Shown here one piece after another: positions 53,194-62,173 of a stretch of DNA of 64,000 bases (its first letter is position 1; every line of letters starts with the position of its first letter). The notes beneath the pieces were generated by a model that was not told the origin of the DNA, did no database searches, and saw nothing but the letters and a program-made list of their open reading frames with translations. This stretch comes from Pantoea sp. Mb-10 (GTDB taxonomy: Bacteria > Pseudomonadota > Gammaproteobacteria > Enterobacterales > Enterobacteriaceae): assembly GCF_021272205.1 (NCBI RefSeq), contig NZ_JAJSDX010000003.1:372001-436000 (forward strand), in the 5' to 3' direction. Made by a program: the position numbers and the translations under genes.

Positions 53194-54638
53194 TCACTTT
53201 CTTGTCGGCATAGGTTTAGCCCCTACTGGAGCATTCTTTGTCTGAGTCCATGACCCGTTTTGCAGTAATTTATCTATGTAAGATTTATCCCCTGTCTTTT
53301 TATATATTTCCTGAGCAGCTACCATACGATGGTTACCTTCCGATATATAATAATTCCCCTTGCTATCTATATATCCAGCGATACGGCCTTCAGGAGCATT
53401 AAATCTATAATTTCCTGACGTCATGTCATTTTTTATCTGATCTACTTGCTGAGGGTTTCTCAGACCAGTTTGCATACTCTTTATGCCCGTTGATACTCCA
53501 CCTTGAGCTATATTCGAAACGGTTGTCTTAGCAAGCTTAAGAATATTTTTGCCCAGTATTCCCAGTGATGCCACTGCTGCCTGGTTCTCGGGATCTGATG
53601 CAAACGCCGCAAACTTCGTCCATCCGGGGCTGTTTACATCTATTTTCGCCAGATCCTGACCGTTCCACTGCTGGACGTAAGCTTTGGCTTCTTCGCTGGT
53701 CATCACATCCACGCCGGGAAGATTACCTATCCAGCCGGGACGCTCTGCCATGTCATAACCGCCCTGAGCAACTTCCTTATCAATAACCTGTGCTTCCAGT
53801 GGGCTATCTTTCAGCTTCTGATCGGTTTCGGCACTCTGCCTGTCACTGACTGCTTTCCATTTATCGATAACGGCCTGACAGTCACCGCCCGATTTCCGGC
53901 AATCCGACAGTTCTTTATCGAATGTCAGTGCCTGAGTGCTGCTCAGCGAGTTATTCTCAACCGCATTCTTACCCCCCTGCGCGCCCGCAATCGCGCCGGA
54001 CGTGCTGTCGCCTGCCACGCCGCCGGCCAGTCCGGCGGCCAGCGTGCTCAGCGCGCTGACGGTCTGCCGCTGCTGCTCGGTCAGATCGCTGCGTTTCACG
54101 CCCGGGTACATCTGCTGGGCGATGAATTCACCCGTGGTGGCACCCGCCGCGCCCGCCAGCGCGGAATTGCCCTGCAGCTGCGCCACCACCGCGCCCACCA
54201 CCGCGTGCGCCATCAGGTTGGCTTCGACGTTAACATGGCCCTGCGCATCGGTGGTCATATTATGGATGACCTCCGCTATATACGGTGCCACGCCGCCCGC
54301 AATCGCCGCCTGCATATTCCCGGCGGCAAGGCCCTGCACCGCGGCGGTAGCCGCCTGGATCCCCTGCTGAACCGCGCTGCCGGTTCCCCACTGCTGCTGG
54401 GCCGCTTTATAGCTCTCTGTAGCGGTGAGCAGTTGCTGATAATTCGCTTTCCTGGCCGCTGAGTCCGTGGCGGCCGGCTCGTAAATGTTGTGCTTCGCCA
54501 GTTCGGCGCGGCTGGCGTTCAGGGCCGCGATATCCCCTTCGGTGCGGGCGATATCGCCCACCTGATTGCCGATCTCCCCGATCAGCTGCGCCTGCTCCAG
54601 CCGCTTCTGCTCTTTTTCCTTATCGTTAACCAGATCCG
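53194..54638 (-). pseudogene. orphan CdiA module with long pretoxin region and ParB-like toxin domain
   Basis: About 480 residues align with the main CdiA from DKEKEQKRLEQAQLIGEIGN to VENN at ~53950, then a different linker (SLSSTQALTFDKELSDCRKS) and a C-terminal domain with GYIDSKGNYYISEGNHRMVA, the ParB/sulfiredoxin-fold signature (G-NHR). The 5' end is fused at ~54638 to an opposite-strand HTH gene, so the filament part is missing. It keeps the longest homology arm for exchange with cdiA. Confidence 0.75.
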
Positions 54639-54879
54639 GCGCTACGAAGCCGGATCGGCACAGCCCACGCTGGATGCAGTTATCCGGCTTGCTAAGGTGT
54701 TGCGGGTGTCTCTGGACAGTCTGATGTTTGACGACCACGAACGCGGCCCGTCTGACGATCTGGCTTTGCAGTTCGAAGCGGTAAGCGGGATGCCGGAGGG
54801 AGAGTGCCGTATTATTAAGGCGTTACTGAACGGAATGATATTGAAGTATCAGGCTAAACAGATTACTGAGCGCGGTTAA
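54639..54879 (+). pseudogene. 5'-truncated XRE-type HTH gene (partner of symE)
   Basis: Frame NQIRRYEAGSAQPTLDAVIR ... ILKYQAKQITERG is the recognition-helix-to-C-terminus part of an XRE regulator. The N-terminal helices are replaced by antisense cdiA DNA. An intact symE follows 57 bp downstream. Confidence 0.75.
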
Positions 54880-54936
54880 AGCAGGCGGCAACCTGCTTTA
54901 ACCGCTGACCACAACAACTCACAGGAATAGTTGATT

Positions 54937-55272
54937 ATGGCTGACACACATCATAAGCCAGAGAACCGCACGCCCACAACAACAAGGGCTTACACCGTCG
55001 GTTACGTCAGCGATGCGAAGTACCAGCCCGTTCCGGCAGTCACGCTTAAAGGACACTGGCTGGCTGAGGCGGGATTTACCACCGGCACACCGCTTGATGT
55101 GCGGGTGATGCCGGGTTGTCTGATACTGACGGCACGCGAACCAACATCGCCGCCCGAACCAGAGATTATGCAGACGCTGAGGAAGGTCTGTAAGCTGTCG
55201 GCACGCAAACAGCGCCAGGTGACGGAGCTGATCGAGGTGATCAGTAGATCGAAGGACAGGGCTGGTAACTAA
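54937..55272 (+). CDS. symE: SymE-family toxin
   Basis: 111 residues from the ATG at 54937 (MADTHHKPENRTPTTTRAYT) behind AGGAA. Contains the AbrB-like SymE core (VTLKGHWLAEAGFTTGTPLD VRVMPG). E. coli SymE is an SOS-induced toxin silenced by antisense SymR RNA. A helical C-terminal extension (LSARKQRQVTELIEVISRSK) is shared with the remnant at 50913. Ends 20 bp before the conserved terminator. Confidence 0.8.
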   Translation: MADTHHKPENRTPTTTRAYTVGYVSDAKYQPVPAVTLKGHWLAEAGFTTGTPLDVRVMPGCLILTAREPTSPPEPEIMQTLRKVCKLSARKQRQVTELIEVISRSKDRAGN

Positions 55273-55291
55273 CTGAAAAAAAGATAAAAAA

Positions 55292-55313
55292 ATCCCGGAT
55301 TGGTAGCCGGGAT
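55292..55313. terminator. conserved array hairpin ATCCCGG/CCGGGAT
   Basis: 7-bp stem with A6 before and TTTT after, serving both symE and the converging immunity gene. Confidence 0.88.
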
Positions 55314-55329
55314 CCGTTTTGGTTGATAC

Positions 55330-55557
55330 TTAATAAAAATCGTCTTGTGTGAGCTGTTTACCCATTGGGATAACTTCATCTTTATCAAAGGACAATAGAT
55401 ATTCCTCATCATAAAGCTTTATTGAGTAACCATAAAGTATCCCATCCTCTTCGCTTACTCCCATAACACCACCTTTTTTACCCGCGTATTTCTTATTTTT
55501 TTCTTTGCAGTTAGGCGATATTTCCACTTCCTGATAAAAACCGATCTTATTTTCCAT
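55330..55557 (-). CDS. Imm31-like immunity protein
   Basis: 75 residues (FYQEVEISPNCKEKNKKYAG; KGGVMGVSEEDGILYGYSIK), an SH3-like small acidic protein resembling immunity protein 31. Starts 15 bp after the toxin-17 stop. Confidence 0.72.
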   Translation of the reverse strand: MENKIGFYQEVEISPNCKEKNKKYAGKKGGVMGVSEEDGILYGYSIKLYDEEYLLSFDKDEVIPMGKQLTQDDFY

Positions 55558-55572
55558 AAATACTTACCTTGG

Positions 55573-56045
55573 TTATTTATGTGTTATTCGCCCATCAAGA
55601 GATATATTTAGGTGCGAACCATCTCTTGTTGCCCAGCCAAGTTGAGCTTTACCCTTTGGTGATAACTGTACATCCCATTCAAAAGCCTGTCCTGCGGTAC
55701 GCGAGGGACCTTTCACCCATTCATTACCGAATTTATCAAGATAGCCGTTATTAGGTCCACGTGGTAATGGATTACTAGGCGAATAATTGCTATCAGGAAC
55801 AAAGCGGATTTTACCTTGCGTTGGAAGTTCTACATATTTTATGCGACCTTTAGTCGACCATGGTTGTGCAGCACCACCTGTACCCGAAGGATTAAAAGGA
55901 GGCTCTTCCACATAAGCAGGGATTTTACCTGTATTTATTACTGCCGATTCAGCCTTACCAGCAACCTTAGCAACCACCTTCTCCGTCAGTACAGCGCCAC
56001 CTTTGGCAACGCCGGCACCGCCAGCCAGCAATCCGGCGATATCCA
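55573..56045 (-). pseudogene. orphan CdiA-CT fragment with toxin-17 domain
   Basis: Starts abruptly in the shared linker ([20 protein letters not shown]) and ends in a toxin-17 domain ([56 protein letters not shown]). The upstream part was replaced at ~56045 by an opposite-strand HTH gene. Predicted RNase-type polymorphic toxin domain. Confidence 0.82.
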
Positions 56046-56352
56046 GTCAAGGCTTGCTGAGATGATTGAAGTTTTGCCTAGGGTGTATAATCGCTGGGAA
56101 CGCGGTCACATCGTGCCGCAACTGGATGCGTTGCTTAAGCTGGCCGACGTATTACAGGTTTCTCTGGATGAACTGGTTGGCAGGGTAGATACCAGCAAAG
56201 ATGTGAAGATCCACAACCACGTTTTGCATGAACTTTGGCGACAGGCAGATTTATTACCGGATGAAGAGCAAAAGGCATTGATCATGGTGATTGACAGTTT
56301 TGTCACCAAGACAATGATGGAGAAAGTCGTACTGAAGAGCGCCAAGCGCTGA
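56046..56352 (+). pseudogene. 5'-truncated XRE-type HTH gene (partner of symE)
   Basis: SRLAEMIEVLPRVYNRWERG ... SLDELVGRVD is an XRE helix-turn-helix from helix 2 onward, with a C-terminal helical tail (DEEQKALIMVIDSFVTKTMM). Its first helix is lost at the junction with the toxin-17 linker. symE follows 71 bp on. Confidence 0.78.
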
Positions 56353-56423
56353 GATAGCGCGGTTGCCGTGAGTTTGCACCTCACAACAACCGCTGACCAC
56401 AACCAACTATACAGGAGTTGATT

Positions 56424-56657
56424 ATGGCTGACACGCATCATAAGTCAGAGTCCCGCACGCCCACAACTGTCGCCAGCGAATCGCAGGCGCATTATTACAA
56501 AGTGGGATACCGGCCTAATAAGGGCCAGCCGAACCCGCTGCCACAGCTCACTATCAAAGGCCGCTGGCTGGAAGCGCTGGGATTTACGACCGGGCAGAAG
56601 ATCGAGGTGATAACCGGGCCGGGACAGTTGATTATCCGGCTGGCGACTGAAGGGTAA
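56424..56657 (+). CDS. symE: SymE-family toxin (short form)
   Basis: 77 residues from the ATG at 56424 behind AGGAG (MADTHHKSESRTPTTVASES), with YYKVGYRPN, LTIKGRWLEALGFTTGQKIE and a final GQLIIRLATEG strand. Lacks the C-terminal helix of the 54937 copy. Same HTH-symE-terminator order. Confidence 0.82.
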   Translation: MADTHHKSESRTPTTVASESQAHYYKVGYRPNKGQPNPLPQLTIKGRWLEALGFTTGQKIEVITGPGQLIIRLATEG

Positions 56658-56677
56658 CTGGCTGACCCATAAAGTAA

Positions 56678-56701
56678 AATCCCGGTAATAAGGCCGGGAT
56701 T
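56678..56701. terminator. conserved array hairpin AATCCCGG/CCGGGATT
   Basis: 8-bp perfect stem, loop TAATAAGG, between symE and the EndoU immunity gene. Confidence 0.88.
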
Positions 56702-56708
56702 CCTTATT

Positions 56709-57074
56709 TTAGGATGGGAGCTTAGCCAGTAATTCACTCACTTTATTTGCATCTTCAGGATGGAGTTGCAGATATTTTTCGCAGGCTAAGCGAACATACT
56801 GATAACAGGTCTCTTCGCTGACAACGACTGTATCATCTTCTTTTGGCGGATAGCCTATTGCAAATTCAACTCCCTCAAAATGTTCACTCTCATCATAACT
56901 ATTCATGTCGGGAAAGTTACAATAGGCACCATCAACATTAAACGTCCATTTCCTAGATAATAACTCTATGGCTTCCAATAGGTTATTATCCTCATAAAGC
57001 CTGTCAAAATAGGATATAACGATCAGATTTAACCCTGCATCGATATCCTGTTGACTAAATAATTCTCTTTTCAT
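56709..57074 (-). CDS. cdiI: CdiI-type immunity protein for EndoU toxin
   Basis: 121 residues from the ATG at 57074, six bases after GAGG. Acidic, with [20 protein letters not shown] and [16 protein letters not shown]. Resembles the ribonuclease-toxin CdiI group paired with EndoU-type CdiA-CTs. 8 bp after the toxin stop. Confidence 0.72.
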   Translation of the reverse strand: MKRELFSQQDIDAGLNLIVISYFDRLYEDNNLLEAIELLSRKWTFNVDGAYCNFPDMNSYDESEHFEGVEFAIGYPPKEDDTVVVSEETCYQYVRLACEKYLQLHPEDANKVSELLAKLPS

Positions 57075-57082
57075 TACAAACC

Positions 57083-58264
57083 TCAATTAGGATGAAAATT
57101 TCGCACTGTTCCAGTAGACTTATCCACGTATATTCTGAAGCTAACGCCATCAACAGTTGCCGTGGCTTGCCCATTTTTACTCGCCATTGCATCTTTATAA
57201 CCTTTAGCTGATGCTTGTTGTCCAAGCTCTAACATTTTCTGATCAGTGAATATATTAGGATCGTAAATAGTTTTTGTTTCAATAGTGCTCTTATATTCTC
57301 CCGTGAGATTCCCTGCGCGATCTTTAGTGGGTATTTGATATTTAATCTCTGTAATGCCTTTCATAGCAGTAGGTGTTTCACTAATAACTTTCACGCCATA
57401 TTGTTTTACAGCCTCATAAAAAGCGTTTGCATTATGTCCGCCTGATATTCCTGTTTTTTGTGTAAATCCATCAACAGTAGCTAAGTGTTTCGGCTGATCA
57501 ATCTTAAAGCTAACCCCTGAAGGATAAATATTAGCTTCTTTAACCATCGCGCTGAGTTTATTCGCCGCTGGCGTTCCCAGCACGGGCGACACTGAAGCCG
57601 CAACGATCTTCATTCCATCATACGTTGATACGTACTGCTCTGCCGTCGCCTTATCGACCCCAAGCTGAACCATGGCATAGTTCACCATCGCATCTTTCAC
57701 CTGCTGCTGATTCTGTGCATCAACGCTGGTAATGTTCAGCAGGTTTACTATCTGCCCGTACGCATCCGGGTACATATCGCTGACTTTGTTATTGTAGTTC
57801 CCGGTTTCGTACTCACCCCTGGCCGAATAGGCTTCAAGCCTTGCAGAAGCACACCCGGGGCTGGCAGCCCGGCCATTACCACAGGCATTAATAACCTTCA
57901 GGTCACGGCTGATATCTTTCTCACGCAGATCATTTATCTTCTGCTGTGCCTGCTCACGCTCTGCCGGGTCATTGCTCCTGAGTTTTTGCTTCGCTATCTC
58001 AAGCTCTGTCTTTTCATTAACGTGCAACCAGTTATTCTCAACCGCATTCTTACCCCCCTGCGCGCCCGCCACCGTGCCGGACGTGCTGTCGCCTGCCACG
58101 CCGCCCGCCAGCCCGGCGGCCAGCGTGCTCAGGGCGCTGATGGTCTGGCGCTGCTGCTCTGTCAGATCGCTGCGTTTCACGCCCGGGTACATCTGCTGGG
58201 CGATGAATTCACCCGTGGTGGCACCCGCCGCACCCGCCAGCGCGGAATTGCCCTGCAACTGTGA
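57083..58264 (-). pseudogene. orphan CdiA-CT module with EndoU nuclease domain
   Basis: Starts inside the pretoxin ([20 protein letters not shown]), passes VENN (~58030-58040), a linker ([20 protein letters not shown]) and ends in a bacterial EndoU domain ([47 protein letters not shown]) close to CdiA-CT of E. coli STECO31, a tRNA anticodon-loop nuclease. The probable catalytic His is in GGHN. The 5' end abuts the stop of barstar B with no spacer. Confidence 0.85.
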
Positions 58265-58270
58265 TCGGTA

Positions 58271-58573
58271 TCATTTCAAGATATAATCGAACTTATCATC
58301 GAAGTTTAATTCGATATCCTGCTTTCTTACCCTCTCTAACACTTCCACTATTCGATTAAACCTATCTCCTAAGCGCTGTCGGGTTGTATCTGAGTTCGTC
58401 CATACCAGCGTTACTGGCCGCTCGACGTCATTGCTTAATCGATCCCAGAGCGCATTAAGATTTCTTCCATAATAGGGACCAAAATCTAATTTCTCGGATA
58501 GAACACCATGAACATCAGATTCGGTATATATGTCTAAACCATCTAAAATGATTTCGCGTTCACTCACTTCCAT
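58271..58573 (-). CDS. barstar-family immunity protein B
   Basis: 100 residues. [35 protein letters not shown] matches the barstar core (YYG.NLDALWD), including the conserved Asp that plugs the barnase active site. Overlaps the toxin 3' end by 10 nt. Confidence 0.92.
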   Translation of the reverse strand: MEVSEREIILDGLDIYTESDVHGVLSEKLDFGPYYGRNLNALWDRLSNDVERPVTLVWTNSDTTRQRLGDRFNRIVEVLERVRKQDIELNFDDKFDYILK

Positions 58574-59520
58574 TTACCTATTGATGTTGCTGTTTCATAG
58601 TGGTCAGTAGTGATATACAACAACCCATCACTCGAATATAACAACCTTGTTCCAGGCTCATTGCTTCTCGACATCGTATTATTCAATCCTATATCAGCCT
58701 CGCGCCATACTCTTCCTGGTGAAGACGGTAACAGGTTATTTGAATTTTCGAATATATCACCGCCTAATTGCCCACCGGGGTTTGTATTATTCAATGCTTT
58801 CCCAGGTTTCCAGCCATTAGCAACAGCTTGGGCCTTATCTACATAATTCGATGGTAATGTTCCGGTAGTCCGCAAGCTATCCACAACATCATTTGCTGCT
58901 TGAGTAGTCTGTAAGTCCAATTTTAATCCAGCATAGCTTGCTGCGTTATGGGCTTCATTACCTATAAACCCAGCCGCCGCCGATTCAGCTTTACCCACTA
59001 CTTTACCCGCAACTTTGGCAACGATCTTCTCCGTTACGCCTGCGGTCACTTTTACCACACCCGTACCACCGGCAAGCAGACCCGCTATATCCGTGACCAG
59101 CTTACCACCCTCAACTCCGGCATTAAAAGATCCGCTGGCTCCGGCTTTCTGGTAATTCGCTTCCATCCGGTCAATGCGGTCAATATAAGACTGCTTCACC
59201 GCATCTGAGACGTTACCAAGAACATCACCGCTGTTGAACAGGGACTTCAGGGCTTCGTAAGTTTCCTGCGGATTACTGGCCGTTTTCACGATGCCGTCAA
59301 CGGTGTCATACAGCCCAGCCGGAACGCCGGCTATCATCCCTGCCGCAAAGCTGACATCCTGATTCAGGTCAGTCGCCGCCCATATCGCCTGTACCCTGGC
59401 TTTACAGGCTGCGTTCTGACAGGCAGCAATTTCTTTATCCTTCTGAGCCTGCTGTTTCTGGCTCAGATAGTTATTCTCAACAACAACGTCATCCGTTGCG
59501 AAGTCAGCCGTCGAACCCAC
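58564..59520 (-). CDS. orphan CdiA-CT module with barnase-type RNase domain (B)
   Basis: 318 residues if started at 59520 ([20 protein letters not shown]), where foreign DNA has replaced the region before VENN. After the shared linker, the last ~110 residues match barnase end to end: [70 protein letters not shown]. The catalytic Glu (EADI), Arg and His (TDHY) are conserved. Confidence 0.92.
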   Translation of the reverse strand: MGSTADFATDDVVVENNYLSQKQQAQKDKEIAACQNAACKARVQAIWAATDLNQDVSFAAGMIAGVPAGLYDTVDGIVKTASNPQETYEALKSLFNSGDVLGNVSDAVKQSYIDRIDRMEANYQKAGASGSFNAGVEGGKLVTDIAGLLAGGTGVVKVTAGVTEKIVAKVAGKVVGKAESAAAGFIGNEAHNAASYAGLKLDLQTTQAANDVVDSLRTTGTLPSNYVDKAQAVANGWKPGKALNNTNPGGQLGGDIFENSNNLLPSSPGRVWREADIGLNNTMSRSNEPGTRLLYSSDGLLYITTDHYETATSIGKWK

Positions 59521-60240
59521 TTTTTCCCTGCGCAGTCAGCCGGTTACAGCCAGTTTTCCCTGAAGCGTTTCGATACCCGGACACCGAAGCCCCGATACGC
59601 GGTTTTGGCCCCCGACACGCTACCGCCCTGCCGTGGCTTTCGCCTGCAACACACGCATCATAGCAGCGGCGGCGGCCGCTGCTATCCGGTGTTGGGGTTC
59701 AGTTTGGGATTCCATCGCAACCCGTGACGGGGCCACAGCTTGCCTGTGGCGTCGGCGCGGGTTCTACCGGTGCGGACGCCACAGAGTCCGCAAGCGACGC
59801 CCTGCGGCGCTCTGTGACTCCGACGGTTAAGGCGAAGAGGCAACTGCATGACCACGCCATACCGGGGCGGGGGCGAAGGCTGCCCGGCACGGGAACGAGC
59901 AAGGAGGGAACCGACTGCGAGCCGTGACGGACAGATGCAGCGGGTGGGCATGAAGCCCTTCAGCAGAGGCCCGACGGGCCGACTTCTTTTTTGGGGTGGA
60001 TGATGAGGATAGCGCAAGGGGGGGGTGATACCGGATGACGTCTGGACTCGACGCCGGTGTTTCCGGCAACACAAGGCGGCCAGGAAGCCGAAGAACGCAC
60101 ACCGCCGCCGACAGCGTAAGGCGCAGCCTTGCGCGCCGCGCCTCACCCGCGATGCCAGTGGCGGGGGCGCAAGACATAATGCGGATTATACGATACGAGC
60201 CGCACCTCGCAGCGGGAACGGGCGCTGTCGTTACCCGGCG
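59521..60240. other. GC-rich structured non-coding insert
   Basis: About 720 bp with no credible gene; frames present are arginine- and proline-rich by-products of composition. It contains strong inverted repeats, e.g. GCCACAG CTTGC CTGTGGC (59737-59755) and a long CACAGAG...CTCTGTG stem (about 59780-59817). It separates module barnase A (with its symE remnant) from VENN of module barnase B. Confidence 0.6.
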
Positions 60241-60266
60241 AGCTTCGTATAATCCCCCGCATTATG
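60175..60266. repeat. pair of inverted ~25-bp repeats, XerCD/dif-like
   Basis: CATAATGCGGATTATACGA at 60175-60193 faces GCTTCGTATAAT...GCATTATG at 60242-60266. Read on the minus strand the first site has CGTATAA, a 6-base spacer TCCGCA, and TTATG, which is the layout of dif/psi sites; the other has a 9-base spacer. Interpretation as recombinase sites is tentative. Confidence 0.5.
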
Positions 60267-60308
60267 TTGAACGGCTGGCTGGTGATTGATACGGAGCTGC
60301 GGTTCTGA
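60267..60308 (+). pseudogene. possible symE 3' remnant
   Basis: LNGWLVIDTELRF-stop ends 13 bp before the conserved terminator, where other modules have symE. The short length makes homology uncertain. Confidence 0.4.
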
Positions 60309-60321
60309 CTGGCAGACAAAA

Positions 60322-60350
60322 AAATCCCGGCCTGTTAAAGGTCGGGATTT
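60322..60350. terminator. conserved array hairpin AAATCCCG/CGGGATTT
   Basis: 8-bp stem flanked by A and T runs on each side; ends the barstar A transcript and any rightward symE transcript. Confidence 0.88.
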
Positions 60351-60402
60351 TTTAATTCAACGGACTCATATGGGAGTTCGTCATTAACGAACACCACCCA
60401 AT

Positions 60403-60696
60403 TCATTCAAGAACAAATTGAAATTCTTTTCCCTGCCCTTTACCCTGATATCTATCTTTAGTTTTCTCAAATAGTTCAATGATAATATCAAAAGTAACTC
60501 CCAGTTTTTCCCGGGAAACGGCTGATTTTTTCCAATGTAAGCACACACCGCAAGCCATCCCTGAACTTAACATATCCCAAAGGGCATCAGTATTGTTACC
60601 GTAATATGCCCCAAACTCTAAAGCATTCGCTATTACACGATGAAAATCGTACTCTGAATTTACTTCATCACCATCTATTGTGACATTGTGGCACAT
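60403..60696 (-). CDS. barstar-family immunity protein A
   Basis: 97 residues: FHRVIANALEFGAYYGNNTD ALWDMLSSGM is the barstar core. Differs clearly from barstar B (for example MCHNVTIDGDEVNSEYDFHR versus [20 protein letters not shown]), so cross-protection is not assured. 12 bp after the toxin stop. Confidence 0.92.
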   Translation of the reverse strand: MCHNVTIDGDEVNSEYDFHRVIANALEFGAYYGNNTDALWDMLSSGMACGVCLHWKKSAVSREKLGVTFDIIIELFEKTKDRYQGKGQGKEFQFVLE

Positions 60697-60708
60697 ACAT
60701 CCCCCTTA

Positions 60709-61929
60709 TTATTTCCATTTTCCTATTGATGTCGCCGTTTCATAATGGTCTGTAGTGATATACAGTAATCCATCGCTAGAATACAACAAGCGTGTACCTT
60801 CCTGCTTTGCTCTTGACATCGTATTATTTAATCCAATATCAGCTTCATACCAAGACCTGCCTGGAGCTGAAGGTAATAAATTGGTCGTATTATGGAATAC
60901 ATCACCGCCTATCTGCCCACCAGAAACATAATTATTTAAGGCTTTACCACCGGCCCATCCATTATCTTCTGCAACTTGTTTGGTTACATAATTTGATGGT
61001 AATTTCCCAGTAGTCCGCAAGCTATCCACAACATCATTTGCTGCTTGAGTAGTCTGTAAGTCCAATTTTAATCCAGCATAGCTTGCTGCGTTATGGGCTT
61101 CATTACCTATAAACCCAGCCGCCGCCGATTCAGCTTTACCCACTACTTTACCCGCAACTTTGGCAACGATCTTCTCCGTTACGCCTGCGGTCACTTTTAC
61201 CACACCCGTACCACCGGCAAGCAGACCCGCTATATCCGTGACCAGCTTACCACCCTCAACTCCGGCATTAAAAGATCCGCTGGCTCCGGCTTTCTGGTAA
61301 TCCGCTTCCATCCGGTCAATGCGGTCAATATAAGACTGCTTCACCGCATCTGAGACGTTACCAAGAACATCACCGCTGTTGAACAGGGACTTCAGGGCTT
61401 CGTAAGTTTCCTGCGGATTACTGGCCGTTTTCACGATGCCGTCAACGGTGTCATACAGACCCGCCGGAACGCCGGCTATCATCCCAGCCGCAAAGCTCAC
61501 ATCCTGATTCAGGTCAGTCGCCGCCCATATCGCCTGTACCCTGGCTTTACAGGCTGCGTTCTGACAGGCAGCGATTTCTTTATCCTTCTGAGCCTGCTGT
61601 TTCTGGCTCAGATAGTTATTCTCAACCGCATTCTTACCCCCCTGCGCGCCCGCAATCGCGCCGGACGTGCTGTCGCCTGCCACGCCGCCGGCCAGTCCGG
61701 CGGCCAGCGTGCTCAGGGCGCTGAAGGTCTGGCGCTGCTGCTCGGTCAGATCGCTGCGTTTCACACCCGGGTACATCTGCTGGGCGATGAACTCACCCGT
61801 GGTGGCACCCGCCGCGCCCGCCAGCGCTGCAACTGCGCCACCACCGCATGCGCCATCAGGTTGGCTTCGACATGTAGCGTTCGTTGTCCGCCTGAGCGAT
61901 ATCAGCGAGAGAGTTATTCTCAACAACAA
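60709..61929 (-). CDS. orphan CdiA-CT module with barnase-type RNase domain (A)
   Basis: 406 residues as an open frame. The first ~35 are out-of-frame debris; from [20 protein letters not shown] it follows CdiA through VENN (~61620) and the shared linker (near-identical to module B), then a barnase domain ([63 protein letters not shown]). Catalytic Glu, Arg and His are kept. Differences from B cluster in the RNase domain. Confidence 0.9.
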   Translation of the reverse strand: MLLRITLSLISLRRTTNATCRSQPDGACGGGAVAALAGAAGATTGEFIAQQMYPGVKRSDLTEQQRQTFSALSTLAAGLAGGVAGDSTSGAIAGAQGGKNAVENNYLSQKQQAQKDKEIAACQNAACKARVQAIWAATDLNQDVSFAAGMIAGVPAGLYDTVDGIVKTASNPQETYEALKSLFNSGDVLGNVSDAVKQSYIDRIDRMEADYQKAGASGSFNAGVEGGKLVTDIAGLLAGGTGVVKVTAGVTEKIVAKVAGKVVGKAESAAAGFIGNEAHNAASYAGLKLDLQTTQAANDVVDSLRTTGKLPSNYVTKQVAEDNGWAGGKALNNYVSGGQIGGDVFHNTTNLLPSAPGRSWYEADIGLNNTMSRAKQEGTRLLYSSDGLLYITTDHYETATSIGKWK

Positions 61930-61930
61930 A
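61840..61930 (-). pseudogene. VENN scar of a further lost CdiA-CT module
   Basis: Minus strand reads [20 protein letters not shown] then joins [15 protein letters not shown] out of frame. [15 protein letters not shown] is a toxin-entry linker different from all others here, so another CT once followed VENN at this point and was deleted down to ~45 bp. Confidence 0.6.
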
Positions 61931-62173
61931 TTAGAAGTTTTTTAATTTCAATACTCTAGCTATCCACATCCCTCCCCCGACAAAGCTTCCGATACTAAAA
62001 CTAATCTTACCAAGCAGAAATATATTATCCATAGTGAAATGCATTGGTATCCCTTTGAAAAAAAAGAACAATAACTCTCCTGCCACGTATAAAGTAATTG
62101 ATGTCAAAAAAATAGACACAATGCTTAATACGATAAAAAGAGCCAAGTGTAGAAACACGTTTTGCTGTCTCAT
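61931..62173 (-). CDS. cdiI: membrane immunity protein CdiI of the main CdiA
   Basis: 80 residues with two long membrane segments ([40 protein letters not shown] region). ATGA overlap with the cdiA stop. An integral-membrane immunity protein suits a toxin that acts at or crosses the inner membrane. Confidence 0.75.
   Translation of the reverse strand: MRQQNVFLHLALFIVLSIVSIFLTSITLYVAGELLFFFFKGIPMHFTMDNIFLLGKISFSIGSFVGGGMWIARVLKLKNF

Noticed and set aside
53936-54370. Alanine/cysteine-rich rightward frames opposite cdiA pretoxin copies (also 57972, 61667 and 62729)
   Set aside because: They recur wherever the pretoxin DNA recurs, being its antisense translation, not separate genes.
60175-60266. 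loxP site
   Set aside because: Only the ATTATACGA-type core resembles loxP; arms and spacer do not match, and no Cre-like gene is seen here.
59633-60289. Several 60-150 residue frames in the GC-rich insert
   Set aside because: All are arginine/proline/alanine-rich, overlap one another on both strands, and lack ribosome binding sites.
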